From positions 1 to 62,693 of the forward strand of contig JBJLGD010000008.1 of assembly GCA_045565015.1 (NCBI GenBank): 62,693 bases of DNA, given 5' to 3'. Positions 1-8,739 of the stretch are shown here, piece after piece. A program made the translations under genes and the position numbers. The stretch comes from GCA-2697345 sp045565015 (GTDB lineage: Bacteria > Pseudomonadota > Alphaproteobacteria > Rhodobacterales > Rhodobacteraceae). Below the pieces are notes generated by a model. It made no database searches. It had not been told where the DNA came from and worked only from the letters and a program-made list of their open reading frames with translations. The stretch's first letter is position 1. The number at the start of each line of letters is the position of its first letter.

Positions 1-532
1 TTGTCCTCTCAGAATTTGACGCAATAAATACTTGACGCGACACGATAGGGTCACTGATCTGGGGGCATATGACATCGCCGTTTAGAGAAAGAGGGAATGC
101 CGAGAATCGAGATACAAGCGTGGCCCTTAGGCCAAGTTAAAGCCTAGCATACAGCTAGTGTCGCGAAAGACACTCTCCGACACGTAGTAGACACGTGGGG
201 CGGTCTCGGGCAACCTAGCAATCAAGGGCTCAATCAGTACTGGTGCAACGGTCAATGTAGCACCTACCCTGATCAACCCACCAGGCTCTTTAGGGTCCCC
301 GGACATCGTTTATCGCTGCATCCACGGCGGCAAGGATGGCTTGTTCTACTTTGGCGTAACTATAACGCTAACTGATGTTTGTTTGATTCCTCAACTTTAT
401 AACGCCTATCATTGGGGTGCTGATTTGACAGGGCTGGATCATCTGCTAGACATTAAAAAAACTGCCTGAGTCTCGAGCCGTTTCAAAAAGTGTTTTCTGA
501 GGCTTAGTCTGATTGAAATTAAGGATTTAGAT
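1..532. other. Gene-free left edge, GC-richer than the rest
   Basis: No intact reading frame is visible on either strand. The stretch is clearly richer in G+C than most of the window, a property shared with the fumarylacetoacetase gene that follows. The part around 188-366 holds a LysR-like relic, listed separately. I see no tRNA, repeat or terminator in the rest, and the promoter of the following gene is not obvious. Confidence 0.5.
188..366 (-). pseudogene. Decayed LysR-type regulator fragment
   Basis: Read on the minus strand, two short stretches in different frames resemble consecutive parts of a LysR-type regulator. The first (about 366-290) reads KVEQAILAAVDAAINDV, like the linker helix after the winged helix-turn-helix. 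The second (about 285-190) reads IRVGATLTVAPVLIEPL, like the first strand and helix of the effector-binding domain. A stop codon and a frame change separate them, and no start or full helix-turn-helix survives. LysR regulators often flank catabolic genes, so this may be what remains of a regulator for the neighbouring tyrosine-degradation gene. The assignment rests on pattern resemblance only. Confidence 0.35.
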
Positions 533-1762
533 ATGTCGGACCGTTTGGACTCTTGGGTAAGCAACGCAAACAGCGCGGAAATTGGATTCCCCCTAAACAA
601 CTTACCTTATTGTGTCTTTACCAGTGGTGACCGAAAGTTCCACTGTGGGGTTGGCATCGGTAATCAAATTCTTGATGTTACTGCCGCAGCACAAGTATTT
701 AAGATACCTTCACGTGTGTTCACAACAGGCGCTTGGAATGCGTTTATGGAGCTTGGTCAGGAAAAATGGGCTGGGTTTCGCACGGCTCTGCTTGATGCGC
801 TGATGGTAGGTTCCAACGCCCAACAAAACCTGAGTCCCTATCTTTTGAGGCAAGTAGATGCACAATTGCATATGCCCTTTACAGTAACCGAATTCACTGA
901 TTTTTATGCTGGTCGACACCACGCTACAAATGTTGGAACTATGTTTCGAGGCCCTGAAAACGCACTACCACCCAATTGGCTACACATTCCAATTGGATAC
1001 AATGGCAGGGCATCGTCTGTCGTTATAAGTGGTACAGATATTCTTCGTCCCCATGGGCAGCTCAAAGCTCCAAATGATAATTTACCGCATTTTGGTCCGT
1101 CGGCGCGTTTTGACTTTGAGCTAGAGCTTGGAGCAATTGTAGGCAGATCCTCAAAAGGCCGTATTTCAGTAGATCAGGCAGATAAAAATATCTTTGGTTA
1201 TGTTCTGCTTAACGATTGGTCTGCACGCGACATTCAAGCATGGGAATATCAGCCTCTAGGGCCTTTCCAAGCCAAGGCAACTGCGACTACAATAAGCCCT
1301 TGGATAGTAACTGCAGAGGCACTTACTCCATTTCGTACGAGTACACCGCAGCGCGAATTTGAGCTTTTAGATCACATCAAAGATACTGGCCCAATGCTAT
1401 TTGATATCGAACTTGAGGTCGAATTGGCCACGTCTACTGGTGAAAAGGCAACTATAACCAAGACAAATTATAAGGAAATGTACTACTCATCTGCGCAGCA
1501 ACTCGCACATCACACGGCATGCGGTTGTCCGATGCGGATAGGTGATCTGCTAGGCTCAGGTACCATTTCTGGTGAAAGCAAAGAGAGCCTTGGTTCGATG
1601 CTTGAGTTAAGCTGGGGAAGCAAAGAACCCTTTACTTTAAGTGGTGATATTACCCGCAGCTTCTTAGAAGATGGCGATACAGTCATTATGCGGGGTGATG
1701 CTAAAGGTAACAACTATCGAATTGGGTTTGGATCATGCGTTGGTCAAGTAATTGGAGTATAG
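533..1762 (+). CDS. fahA: Fumarylacetoacetase
   Basis: Last enzyme of tyrosine/homogentisate degradation; it hydrolyses 4-fumarylacetoacetate to fumarate and acetoacetate in the cytoplasm. The 409-residue length fits the family (about 420). The N-terminal SH3-like domain spans roughly residues 20-115 and the catalytic FAH domain follows. Family active-site signatures are intact: TDFYAGRHHATNVG with metal ligand D123 and catalytic H130, the acidic pair E196/E198 in FELEL, D228 in LLNDWSARD, and K248 in the PLGPFQAK segment. No homogentisate dioxygenase or maleylacetoacetate isomerase gene lies nearby, so the gene stands alone here. Its G+C (about 48 percent in one sampled 60-base line, against about 33 percent in a line from ppk) is unlike its neighbours and suggests transfer or a different evolutionary history. 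Function is confident. Confidence 0.93.
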   Translation: MSDRLDSWVSNANSAEIGFPLNNLPYCVFTSGDRKFHCGVGIGNQILDVTAAAQVFKIPSRVFTTGAWNAFMELGQEKWAGFRTALLDALMVGSNAQQNLSPYLLRQVDAQLHMPFTVTEFTDFYAGRHHATNVGTMFRGPENALPPNWLHIPIGYNGRASSVVISGTDILRPHGQLKAPNDNLPHFGPSARFDFELELGAIVGRSSKGRISVDQADKNIFGYVLLNDWSARDIQAWEYQPLGPFQAKATATTISPWIVTAEALTPFRTSTPQREFELLDHIKDTGPMLFDIELEVELATSTGEKATITKTNYKEMYYSSAQQLAHHTACGCPMRIGDLLGSGTISGESKESLGSMLELSWGSKEPFTLSGDITRSFLEDGDTVIMRGDAKGNNYRIGFGSCVGQVIGV

Positions 1763-2043
1763 AAGTACATTTTTTAAAACAATTAGATACTGTCTTTTGA
1801 ACTAAATTTATTAGTAAAAATTATCTCAATCCTTAATTTAAGAAAATCAAAAGTACCTTAAGTGTACAATTACTTCGTTACAAAAGCACACTAACTTTGA
1901 GACGTAAAATAGAACAAGCCTTCACACATTTTAGGACACGCTGGTAATACCTAACACTCCTTTAGCGTGTGTGCCCCAAAACTTTAACTTCGATTTCCGT
2001 GTCTACAGCTGATCTTTACGAGCTATTCCCGCAAGCACTATTT

Positions 2044-2973
2044 TTAAATTATTTCACCTTTGGTTTCGACTATTAATCGATAATTTTCTGGTTCCCTGTG
2101 TTGGGCAAAATCAAATATTCCCTTTTTTATCTCTTCACATCTGTCCAGATCACACTGGTACACAATTAGCTCGTCGTCTAGCGTTTTGCACTCAGCAACT
2201 ATTTCACCAGTCGGGGCAATAATACACGTCCCACCAATTAAGTCGCAATCTTCTTCATTACCGGCTTTTGCGACACCTACAACCCATGTACCATTTTGAT
2301 AGGCTCCTGCTTGCATTACTAAGTGATTATGAAATTCATTTAAATGATCATGTCCGGGAACAGGAGGGTAATGGGCAGGTGTATTATATCCTAACATTAC
2401 GAGTTCAACCCCCTGAAGGCCTAACATTCTAAATGTTTCTGGCCAGCGACGATCATTGCATAAGCACATCCCTAATTTACCTCCAAAGACATCGAAGGTT
2501 GGAAAACCAAGGTTTCCTGTTTCAAAGTAACGTTTTTCGAGATGTTGGAATGCCCTGTACGGTTCATTCTGGAAGTGACCTGGAAGGTGAATTTTACGAT
2601 ATTTACCGATCTGTGTTCCCTTATTATCTACTAATATGGAAGTATTAAAATGTCTAACTTTTCCATTTTCTTCGGTTAACTCTGCAAAACCGAGATAAAA
2701 GCCCATATTAAGCGCTTTAGCTCTATCAAATAATTTTGAAGTTTCTGGACCAGGGATTTCAGTTTCAAAAAAAGAGTCAAGTTCTTCTTGATCTTCAATA
2801 TACCAACGAGGGAAAAAAGTAGTAAGTGCCAATTCAGGGAAAACAATTAATTGAACTCCCTTAAGTTTTGCTTCCTCCATTAATTTTATCATTCTATTAA
2901 CTGCAGACACCCTTGTCTCAGAACGGGATATAGGGCCCAGTTGTGCTGCACCAATAATAAGATTTCTGGCCAT
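2044..2973 (-). CDS. N-carbamoyl-D-amino acid hydrolase (nitrilase superfamily)
   Basis: Hydrolyses the carbamoyl group of N-carbamoyl-D-amino acids to amino acid, CO2 and ammonia. Length (309) and spacing match the Agrobacterium enzyme as I remember it: catalytic triad E47 (FPELALTTFFPRW), K127 (KYRKIHLPG) and C172 (MCLCNDRRWPE), with E146 in QHLEKRYFE also conserved. No signal peptide, so cytoplasmic. It is the last gene of a tight five-gene operon behind a molybdenum hydroxylase and a MoaD-like protein, with only 9 bases before it. That context suggests the carbamoyl substrate comes from ring oxidation and opening of a nitrogen heterocycle rather than from a hydantoinase, which is absent here. 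The family is clear; the exact substrate is inference. Confidence 0.88.
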   Translation of the reverse strand: MARNLIIGAAQLGPISRSETRVSAVNRMIKLMEEAKLKGVQLIVFPELALTTFFPRWYIEDQEELDSFFETEIPGPETSKLFDRAKALNMGFYLGFAELTEENGKVRHFNTSILVDNKGTQIGKYRKIHLPGHFQNEPYRAFQHLEKRYFETGNLGFPTFDVFGGKLGMCLCNDRRWPETFRMLGLQGVELVMLGYNTPAHYPPVPGHDHLNEFHNHLVMQAGAYQNGTWVVGVAKAGNEEDCDLIGGTCIIAPTGEIVAECKTLDDELIVYQCDLDRCEEIKKGIFDFAQHREPENYRLIVETKGEII

Positions 2974-2982
2974 ATTAGTTAT

Positions 2983-3228
2983 TTAACCTCCTTTTAGCTG
3001 TTGTAAAAGAAATACCTCGCTATTTTCATAAACGGGTTCAGTTAACCCACTAGCAATAATTCTACCATCAACCGAAACAGATACACCGGCTTCAATTATT
3101 TCTCTAAGTTCAGGATACTTATTCTCTAGTGCATTAAGGATTTCGCCTACATTCCGAGCTTTTATTTCAACTGTATCTTTACCATCTGTAAATCTACGTA
3201 ATCCTGCCCAGAGGTTTACCTGAACCAC
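2983..3228 (-). CDS. MoaD/ThiS-like sulfur-carrier protein
   Basis: An 81-residue ubiquitin-fold protein ending in Leu-Lys-Gly-Gly, the di-glycine tail that MoaD-family proteins need for adenylation and thiocarboxylation. The start is a GTG at 3228, three bases past the stop of the molybdenum subunit gene. A longer in-frame extension would overlap that gene deeply and has no similarity to the family, so I reject it. MoaD supplies sulfur for molybdopterin; a copy inside a hydroxylase operon may make cofactor for that enzyme or act as a specialised sulfur donor. Partner MoaE/MoeB genes are not in the window. The pattern GRIIASGLTEPVYENSEVFLL fits the MoaD C-terminal half. Confidence 0.8.
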   Translation of the reverse strand: MVQVNLWAGLRRFTDGKDTVEIKARNVGEILNALENKYPELREIIEAGVSVSVDGRIIASGLTEPVYENSEVFLLQQLKGG

Positions 3229-3230
3229 TT

Positions 3231-5489
3231 TTATTTGCCATTCAAGGCAGCTACAATCCGAGGAGGAGACATGGGTAGCTCTCTTAGCCTTATACCTGCA
3301 GCCGCAGAAACTGCATTTGCTATTGCTGCCAGTGGTGGACAAATAGAGGTTTCTCCGACACCTCGAACACCGTAAGGATGACCTGGATTTGGGACCTCTA
3401 CAATGACGGTATCTATCATAGGTAAGTCTGAGGCTAGTGGAATTCTGTAATCTAAAAAGCCTGCATTCTGCAATCTACCATCAGAGCCATATATATACTC
3501 TTCATTCAGCGCCCAGCCAATCCCTTGAGCAGCTCCTCCTTGATATTGACCTTCAACATATGAGGGGTGAATTGCTTTGCCGGCATCCTGAATAACTGTA
3601 TACCTTAAAATTTTTGTTTTACCTGTATCTGGATCCACTTCAGCATCTACAATATGAGTAGCAAAGCTGACACCAGCCCCTTCGGGTGTAGCCTCAAAAT
3701 GACCAACGATTGGTCCTCCAGTTTTACCCATATTTTTTGTTAGGTCTTTCAAGGATAAAGGTTCAAAATCACCAGCATTTGGTCCAGATGGTACTGCACA
3801 TCCATCTTCCCATTTAACTGCTTCTTTTGGAATTCCCCATTTATCTGCAGCCCGTTTAGATAATTTGTTAATCGCGTCTTTTGCGGCTTTTATAGTTGCC
3901 AAGCCCGAAGCATATGTAACCCGAGAACCATGACTGATTTCGTTATAACCAAGAGTTGCCGTATCAGCAATTGTGCATCTTATATGATCATAGGGAATTC
4001 CCAGCTCTTCGGCGGCCATTAAAGCCATTGAAGATCTACTTCCTCCAATATCTGGGGTTCCAACTGAAATCTGAGCAGTTCCATCTTCTGATAAAGCCAA
4101 AGATACCGCTGTCTCCCCCCCATGATTAAACCAGAAGCCACATGAAATTCCACGACCTTGGCCAGCTTTTAAGGGAGCTGAATAGTGAGGGTGGTCTTTG
4201 GCGGCCTCTAAGGTTTCTACTAACCCAATATCATCAAATTTAGGCCCAAAACTTGCTTTTGTACCTTTGCGAGAAGCATTTTTAAGCCGGACTTCGATTG
4301 GGTCTAAATTTAATTTTTTACATAGTTCATCAACTACTGACTCAACAGCAAAAGCTGCCATTGGTGATCCCGGCGCTCTGTAAGCTGCCTGCTTGGGCCT
4401 GTTTGTTAGAACGTCATAACCAATTTGAGAAACATTTTTGAGAGAATATGGAGCAAATGCGCACATGGCAGTAAGATCTCCGGGAGCTCCCGGGAAGGCA
4501 CCACCTTGGAGCCTAAACGTTCCTTGACCTGCTGTAATTGTACCATCCTTTTTCATTCCAATTTTAATATCCATTGAAGTGGATGATGTAGGGCCAGTAG
4601 CCCTAAACACTTCTGAACGGCTCATTACAAGTTTCACGGGACGATTTGCTTTTCGTGATAAAGCCAATGCTACAGGCTCAACAAATACAGTTGTTTTACC
4701 TCCAAACCCGCCACCAATTTCAGATGCGGTGACTCTTAACTGGCTAGTTTCCAGATCAAGAAGGGCTGCACATATTTTTTGGAAATAAAAATGCCCTTGG
4801 GTTGTACACCACAACTCTCCTTTACCATCATTACCTAATGTGGCCAAACATGCATGTGGCTCAATATAGCCCTGATGAGTTGCCTCAGTTTTAAAGCTGT
4901 CTTCAACTATCAAATCAGCCTCTTTAAACCCGACCTCGACGTCTCCATGACCACTTTCATGATATCTTGCTATATTAGAATTTAATCCTTTAGGAACTGA
5001 TTTGTCAGCTACACCTTCACGAACTACTGGAGCATCTTCAGCCATAGCTGCGTCTACATCAGTAACATGTGGTAAGATTTCATACTCTACATCTATTAAC
5101 TTAACGGCGTCCCGAGCTGCGAGAGCTGATGTCGCAGCTACAGCTGCAATAGCATGTCCGTCATAGAGTACTTTTTCTCCTGCCATAATATTTTCTAATA
5201 CATTCCAAGTCTCTAGGTCTTTTCCTGGAGTAAAACTTATTTTTTTTGAAAAATCTGCTCGCGTTACAATTGCTTTAACACCCTTTAATTTTTCGGCTCT
5301 TGAAACGTCTAATTTAGTGATTCTTGCATGTGCATGGGGTGATCTAAGAATTGCGCCATGTAGCATTCCTGGAGCATACATATCTGCTCCAAATTTTGCT
5401 CTACCTGTTACCTTGTCCATTCCGTCAGGTCGATTTGGTCGAGTGCCGACAAACTTAAAATTAGATTTTCTTTGATCATCTAAAGCCAT
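3231..5489 (-). CDS. Xanthine dehydrogenase-family molybdenum-binding subunit
   Basis: Large catalytic subunit (752 residues) of a three-subunit molybdenum hydroxylase. The N-terminal aldehyde oxidase/xanthine dehydrogenase a/b hammerhead domain covers about residues 20-140 and the molybdopterin-binding domain the remainder. The GGGFGGK motif near residue 260 and the C-terminal GVGE, with the catalytic base E713, are present. Such enzymes hydroxylate purines, nicotinate, isoquinoline, aldehydes or CO depending on subfamily. I do not see the AYXCSFR loop of CO dehydrogenase, and the region around AAYRAPG is the generic form. The ATG overlaps the last base of the 2Fe-2S subunit stop. The downstream carbamoylase hints at a nitrogen heterocycle as substrate, but this is inferred. 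Confidence 0.9.
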   Translation of the reverse strand: MALDDQRKSNFKFVGTRPNRPDGMDKVTGRAKFGADMYAPGMLHGAILRSPHAHARITKLDVSRAEKLKGVKAIVTRADFSKKISFTPGKDLETWNVLENIMAGEKVLYDGHAIAAVAATSALAARDAVKLIDVEYEILPHVTDVDAAMAEDAPVVREGVADKSVPKGLNSNIARYHESGHGDVEVGFKEADLIVEDSFKTEATHQGYIEPHACLATLGNDGKGELWCTTQGHFYFQKICAALLDLETSQLRVTASEIGGGFGGKTTVFVEPVALALSRKANRPVKLVMSRSEVFRATGPTSSTSMDIKIGMKKDGTITAGQGTFRLQGGAFPGAPGDLTAMCAFAPYSLKNVSQIGYDVLTNRPKQAAYRAPGSPMAAFAVESVVDELCKKLNLDPIEVRLKNASRKGTKASFGPKFDDIGLVETLEAAKDHPHYSAPLKAGQGRGISCGFWFNHGGETAVSLALSEDGTAQISVGTPDIGGSRSSMALMAAEELGIPYDHIRCTIADTATLGYNEISHGSRVTYASGLATIKAAKDAINKLSKRAADKWGIPKEAVKWEDGCAVPSGPNAGDFEPLSLKDLTKNMGKTGGPIVGHFEATPEGAGVSFATHIVDAEVDPDTGKTKILRYTVIQDAGKAIHPSYVEGQYQGGAAQGIGWALNEEYIYGSDGRLQNAGFLDYRIPLASDLPMIDTVIVEVPNPGHPYGVRGVGETSICPPLAAIANAVSAAAGIRLRELPMSPPRIVAALNGK

Positions 5490-5968
5490 TATTTTGCCTC
5501 CCTTAAATCAGCTGCCGTATCAAGAACGGCACGTATGATTTTGTCATACCCTGTGCATCGGCATAAATTACCAGCTAGCCAATATCTAACTTCTGTTTCG
5601 GATGGATTGAGGTTTTTTTCCAATAGTGCTTTGGTGGCGACTAATATTCCGGGTGTGCATATCCCGCATTGTAAGGCGGCATGTTCTATAAACTTTTCTT
5701 GAAGTGGATGAAGTTCTTCACCACGAGACATACCTTCAATGGTTTCAATTTCTTTTCCCTCTGCCTCTGCGCCAAGAACCAAACAGGAGCATACTAGCCG
5801 CCCATCTAACTTTACGGAGCAAGACCCGCAGTCGCCCGTCCCACAACCTTCTTTTGCTCCTGTGAGACTCAATTTATCTCTCAAACAGTCAAGCAGAGTT
5901 TCTCTTGGGTCACATAAAAACCCTACCTCATCGCCGTTTACTATCGTATTAACGTGAATGTTACTCAT
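5489..5968 (-). CDS. Molybdenum hydroxylase 2Fe-2S subunit
   Basis: Small electron-transfer subunit (159 residues) carrying two 2Fe-2S clusters. The plant-ferredoxin-type cluster is bound by C42, C47, C50 and C62 in the GCGTGDCGSC region. The second, all-helical cluster is bound by C101, C104, C136 and C138 in QCGICTPG and NLCRCTGY. It passes electrons from the Mo centre to the FAD subunit encoded immediately upstream. The gene lies 2 bases after the FAD subunit gene and shares one base with the Mo subunit gene, so the three are surely co-translated. No signal peptide, so cytoplasmic. Confidence 0.93.
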   Translation of the reverse strand: MSNIHVNTIVNGDEVGFLCDPRETLLDCLRDKLSLTGAKEGCGTGDCGSCSVKLDGRLVCSCLVLGAEAEGKEIETIEGMSRGEELHPLQEKFIEHAALQCGICTPGILVATKALLEKNLNPSETEVRYWLAGNLCRCTGYDKIIRAVLDTAADLREAK

Positions 5969-5970
5969 TT

Positions 5971-6828
5971 TTAAGACCTCGCTCTTTCATAGGCAATATT
6001 TGCAGCCCTTTTTGCCAAAACTCCCGCAATATGGGTTCTATATTCAATTGTACCTCTTCTATCAGTGATTGGGTTACATGCTTTTCGAGCAGCTTCTGCA
6101 AGTGCCTCCAAGGTTTGCTCATCTAACTGTTTACCTATGATGGCCTTTGCAGCATCCTCAACCAAGATTACGGTTGGTGTAACTGCTCCAAGAGATACCC
6201 GAGCTTCACTTATCTTATCATCTTTTAAAGTTAGGCTTATACCACAACCAACTACCGCGATATCCATCTCTGTTCTAGGTATTAATCTTAAATATGCATC
6301 TCCACTATTAGGTTTGTGGGCGGGTAAGTTTATAGCTGATACTACCTCACCTTTACTCAGGGTTGTTTTCCCAGGACTATGTGGGATTTTCTCAATACAA
6401 ATTTCGCGACTGCCAGAGGAATTTACTACAGTTGCTGTAGCGCCTGCAGCCATAAGAGCTGGAACGGAGTCTGCTGCGGGTGAGCCGTTGCATAAGTTCC
6501 CAACAAGTGTTGCCCTCCCTTGAATTTGAGTTGAACCAATTAAGTCCATCGCCTCAACAACACCGGGCCAATCTGACTTTATTTCTGCATGTTCATTTAG
6601 CTGGGCGCCACAGACCGCTGCTCCTATGAACCAACTTCCATCGGGGTTTTTCTTGATCTTTTTAACATCAGGTATTTTTTTTATATCGATTAACACATCG
6701 GGAGTTATTATATCTGATCTCAGTTGGACTAAAACATCAGTCCCACCAGCTAAAAACCTTGTAATGCCTTTAGCGTTTGCTGATAATTTACTTGCTTCTG
6801 AGAAACTTTCTGGTGTGTAATAGTGCAT
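5971..6828 (-). CDS. Molybdenum hydroxylase FAD-binding subunit
   Basis: Medium subunit (285 residues) of the CoxM/xanthine-dehydrogenase FAD family. The flavin-binding AGGTD motif is at residues 27-31, and the second signature, around GRATLVGNLCNGSPAAD, is at about 104-120, followed by the C-terminal CO dehydrogenase flavoprotein domain (about 175-280). It is the first gene of the five-gene operon; the 240-base region upstream, shared with the divergent DMT exporter, must hold the promoter. In three-subunit hydroxylases this subunit delivers electrons to NAD+, oxygen or a quinone-linked acceptor; which applies here cannot be read from the sequence. Confidence 0.92.
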   Translation of the reverse strand: MHYYTPESFSEASKLSANAKGITRFLAGGTDVLVQLRSDIITPDVLIDIKKIPDVKKIKKNPDGSWFIGAAVCGAQLNEHAEIKSDWPGVVEAMDLIGSTQIQGRATLVGNLCNGSPAADSVPALMAAGATATVVNSSGSREICIEKIPHSPGKTTLSKGEVVSAINLPAHKPNSGDAYLRLIPRTEMDIAVVGCGISLTLKDDKISEARVSLGAVTPTVILVEDAAKAIIGKQLDEQTLEALAEAARKACNPITDRRGTIEYRTHIAGVLAKRAANIAYERARS

Positions 6829-7067
6829 ATATTATCTCCTGGCTCGCCGCTAAGGGGTCTTTATTAACCCACAGCGTACTAGTTTAGATATAAATTTAAA
6901 AGAGTTTTTATATAATACTTTTTCAAAATACTGCGATAGCTAACGAGCCTGTACGACTTCAGAAATAAACTTAATTCTGTTGTTGCATGTTTGTACCGAA
7001 GATATCTATAAACTACTATCGATTTGAAGTCGGTAAAAACCTATCAAATAATCAGTTAAGGAAAATA

Positions 7068-7973
7068 ATGCTTACGAAAGCTTTGCCTTGGATAACACTT
7101 TTTTATATGGGCTCTGTCTGGGGGTTGTCATTTTCTTTAGGAAAAATCGCAGTTAACTTAGGTGGGACACCGATCGGAATTGCCTTCTGGAGCTCTTTAT
7201 TTGCAGGAATTATCCTATTAATATTAACTACACTTCGCCGAAGATATATGAAATTCAGTTCTAAGAACTTATTTTTGTTTATTATATTGGCCATGATAGG
7301 CACGGCCATACCAAGTGTATGTTTTTATTACGCAGCTTCTAAAATACCAGCAGGTGTTCTCGCCATTACGGTAACTCTTGTGCCGATACTAACGTACGCT
7401 TTCGCAACTTTTTTAGGTTTAGAGAAATTAGCGGCAAGGAGAGTTTTGGGTATCCTGCTAGGTGCTTCAGCAATCCTGTTTTTAGTTGTCCCAGAAACAA
7501 GTCTACCTGATCGTTCAGCAGTTATTTGGATTCTGGTAGCATGCATAAGTTCAGTTTGCTATGCATCAGAAAATATTGTTTTGGCCGTTCGCGATTTGGA
7601 GGGTATTGGGCCTATTAGAATGGCTTGTGGAATGAGCCTAATTGGAACTTTATTATTAGGAATTGTGGGTTTATCTACAGATAATCTTTTTATGATTTCT
7701 ATTCCCTTTAATAATCTGAGTTGGACAATACTGGGTTTAGCGGTGATCAATGTTACTGCATATACTCTTTTCATCTATACAATTTCTCAATCTGGACCAC
7801 TCTTTGCTAGTCAGGTGGGATATTTAGTCACATTATCTGGAATATTTTGGGGAATTTTACTTTTTGGCGAGAGTAATTCTATCTGGGTTTGGGCATCACT
7901 CTTAACAATGCTCATTGGACTTGCTTTTGTAACACCTAGAAAATCTGATTCCAAACAAGAGGCTGTTAAATAA
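7068..7973 (+). CDS. EamA/DMT-family permease
   Basis: Integral membrane protein of the drug/metabolite transporter superfamily with about ten predicted helices in two repeated EamA units (301 residues). I start it at the ATG at 7068, preceded by AAGGA five bases upstream, rather than the ATG at 6987; the extra 27 residues are polar and do not look like a DMT N-terminus. It is divergent from the molybdenum hydroxylase operon and could export or import a related metabolite, but DMT substrates cannot be read from sequence. Its 3' end overlaps the convergent TauE/SafE gene by 8 bases. Confidence 0.85.
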   Translation: MLTKALPWITLFYMGSVWGLSFSLGKIAVNLGGTPIGIAFWSSLFAGIILLILTTLRRRYMKFSSKNLFLFIILAMIGTAIPSVCFYYAASKIPAGVLAITVTLVPILTYAFATFLGLEKLAARRVLGILLGASAILFLVVPETSLPDRSAVIWILVACISSVCYASENIVLAVRDLEGIGPIRMACGMSLIGTLLLGIVGLSTDNLFMISIPFNNLSWTILGLAVINVTAYTLFIYTISQSGPLFASQVGYLVTLSGIFWGILLFGESNSIWVWASLLTMLIGLAFVTPRKSDSKQEAVK

Positions 7974-8739
7974 TTAATGTTCCAGTGTAGATTAGTCTTA
8001 GTCCCATGATTAAAAATCCCCATAATACAATTTTTTTAAAGAGCTCTTGAGAAATCTTTTGTCTTAATAATTCTCCTGTTTTGAATCCAGCTAAAACGAT
8101 AATAAGTCCTATGAATGAGTTTAAAATAATCCCAAGAGTCAGTACACCCGAAAGAAAATAACCCAACGCAAGCGGAAAACTACCCACCAAAAAAAGAAAG
8201 CCTGTAGCGGCAATAAATGTTTCTTTAGAAACGTTACGAGCAAACAAATACATAACTATGGGAGGAGACCAGATTGAACTGACCCCCCCCAAGATCCCCG
8301 CTGTAGTCCCTGCTATAATTTGCCAGAGATTTCCAGGGCCTACAGGTATTTTAAAGCCAGTTAATTGATTTAGGGAAAAAGCTACCATTGCTACGCCAAT
8401 AGCAATTGTTATTAGAAAGCTAGGATAAGCATTTATAAAAATTGATGTAATAAAAATACTGACTATTATAGCAATTGCACAAAGCTTATAATCAATAATT
8501 ATCTGTTTTTTTCCCGCAGAGCTCGCAAACTGAAGAGCATTAGTAAATATGATCGGGACTATAATAAGGGCGATTGCATCTAACGGATTTATAAAGAGTG
8601 TAAGCAAGGCCATTGCTGCTGCGGGAAGACCAATACCTAAAAAACCTTTTACTAAACCTCCAATAAAGAATACAACCATGATCATTAAAAATATATGTGT
8701 TTCAAAATTTGGAATTAATATACTTAGTAACTTATCCAT
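7966..8739 (-). CDS. TauE/SafE-family (sulfite exporter-like) permease
   Basis: A 257-residue membrane protein with about eight hydrophobic segments and the family's glycine-rich first helix pair (IGGLVKGFLGIGLPAAAMAL, about residues 26-45), repeated as GGVSSIW in the second half. TauE/SafE proteins export sulfite, sulfoacetate or other organic anions; the substrate here is unknown. The ATG overlaps the stop codon of a small upstream ORF, so translation is probably coupled. A run of eight G on the coding strand (8283-8290) encodes Leu-Gly-Gly-Val and is a possible slippage site. Confidence 0.85.
   Translation of the reverse strand: MDKLLSILIPNFETHIFLMIMVVFFIGGLVKGFLGIGLPAAAMALLTLFINPLDAIALIIVPIIFTNALQFASSAGKKQIIIDYKLCAIAIIVSIFITSIFINAYPSFLITIAIGVAMVAFSLNQLTGFKIPVGPGNLWQIIAGTTAGILGGVSSIWSPPIVMYLFARNVSKETFIAATGFLFLVGSFPLALGYFLSGVLTLGIILNSFIGLIIVLAGFKTGELLRQKISQELFKKIVLWGFLIMGLRLIYTGTLII

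Noticed and set aside
1763..2043. Possible gene remnant between fahA and the carbamoylase
   Set aside because: Only short frames with many stops; a minus-strand stretch looked protein-like for about 30 codons but matched nothing.
6065..6523. 152-codon plus-strand frame opposite the FAD subunit
   Set aside because: Shadow of the well-supported minus-strand FAD subunit gene; serine- and alanine-rich composition of an antisense read-out and no ribosome-binding site.
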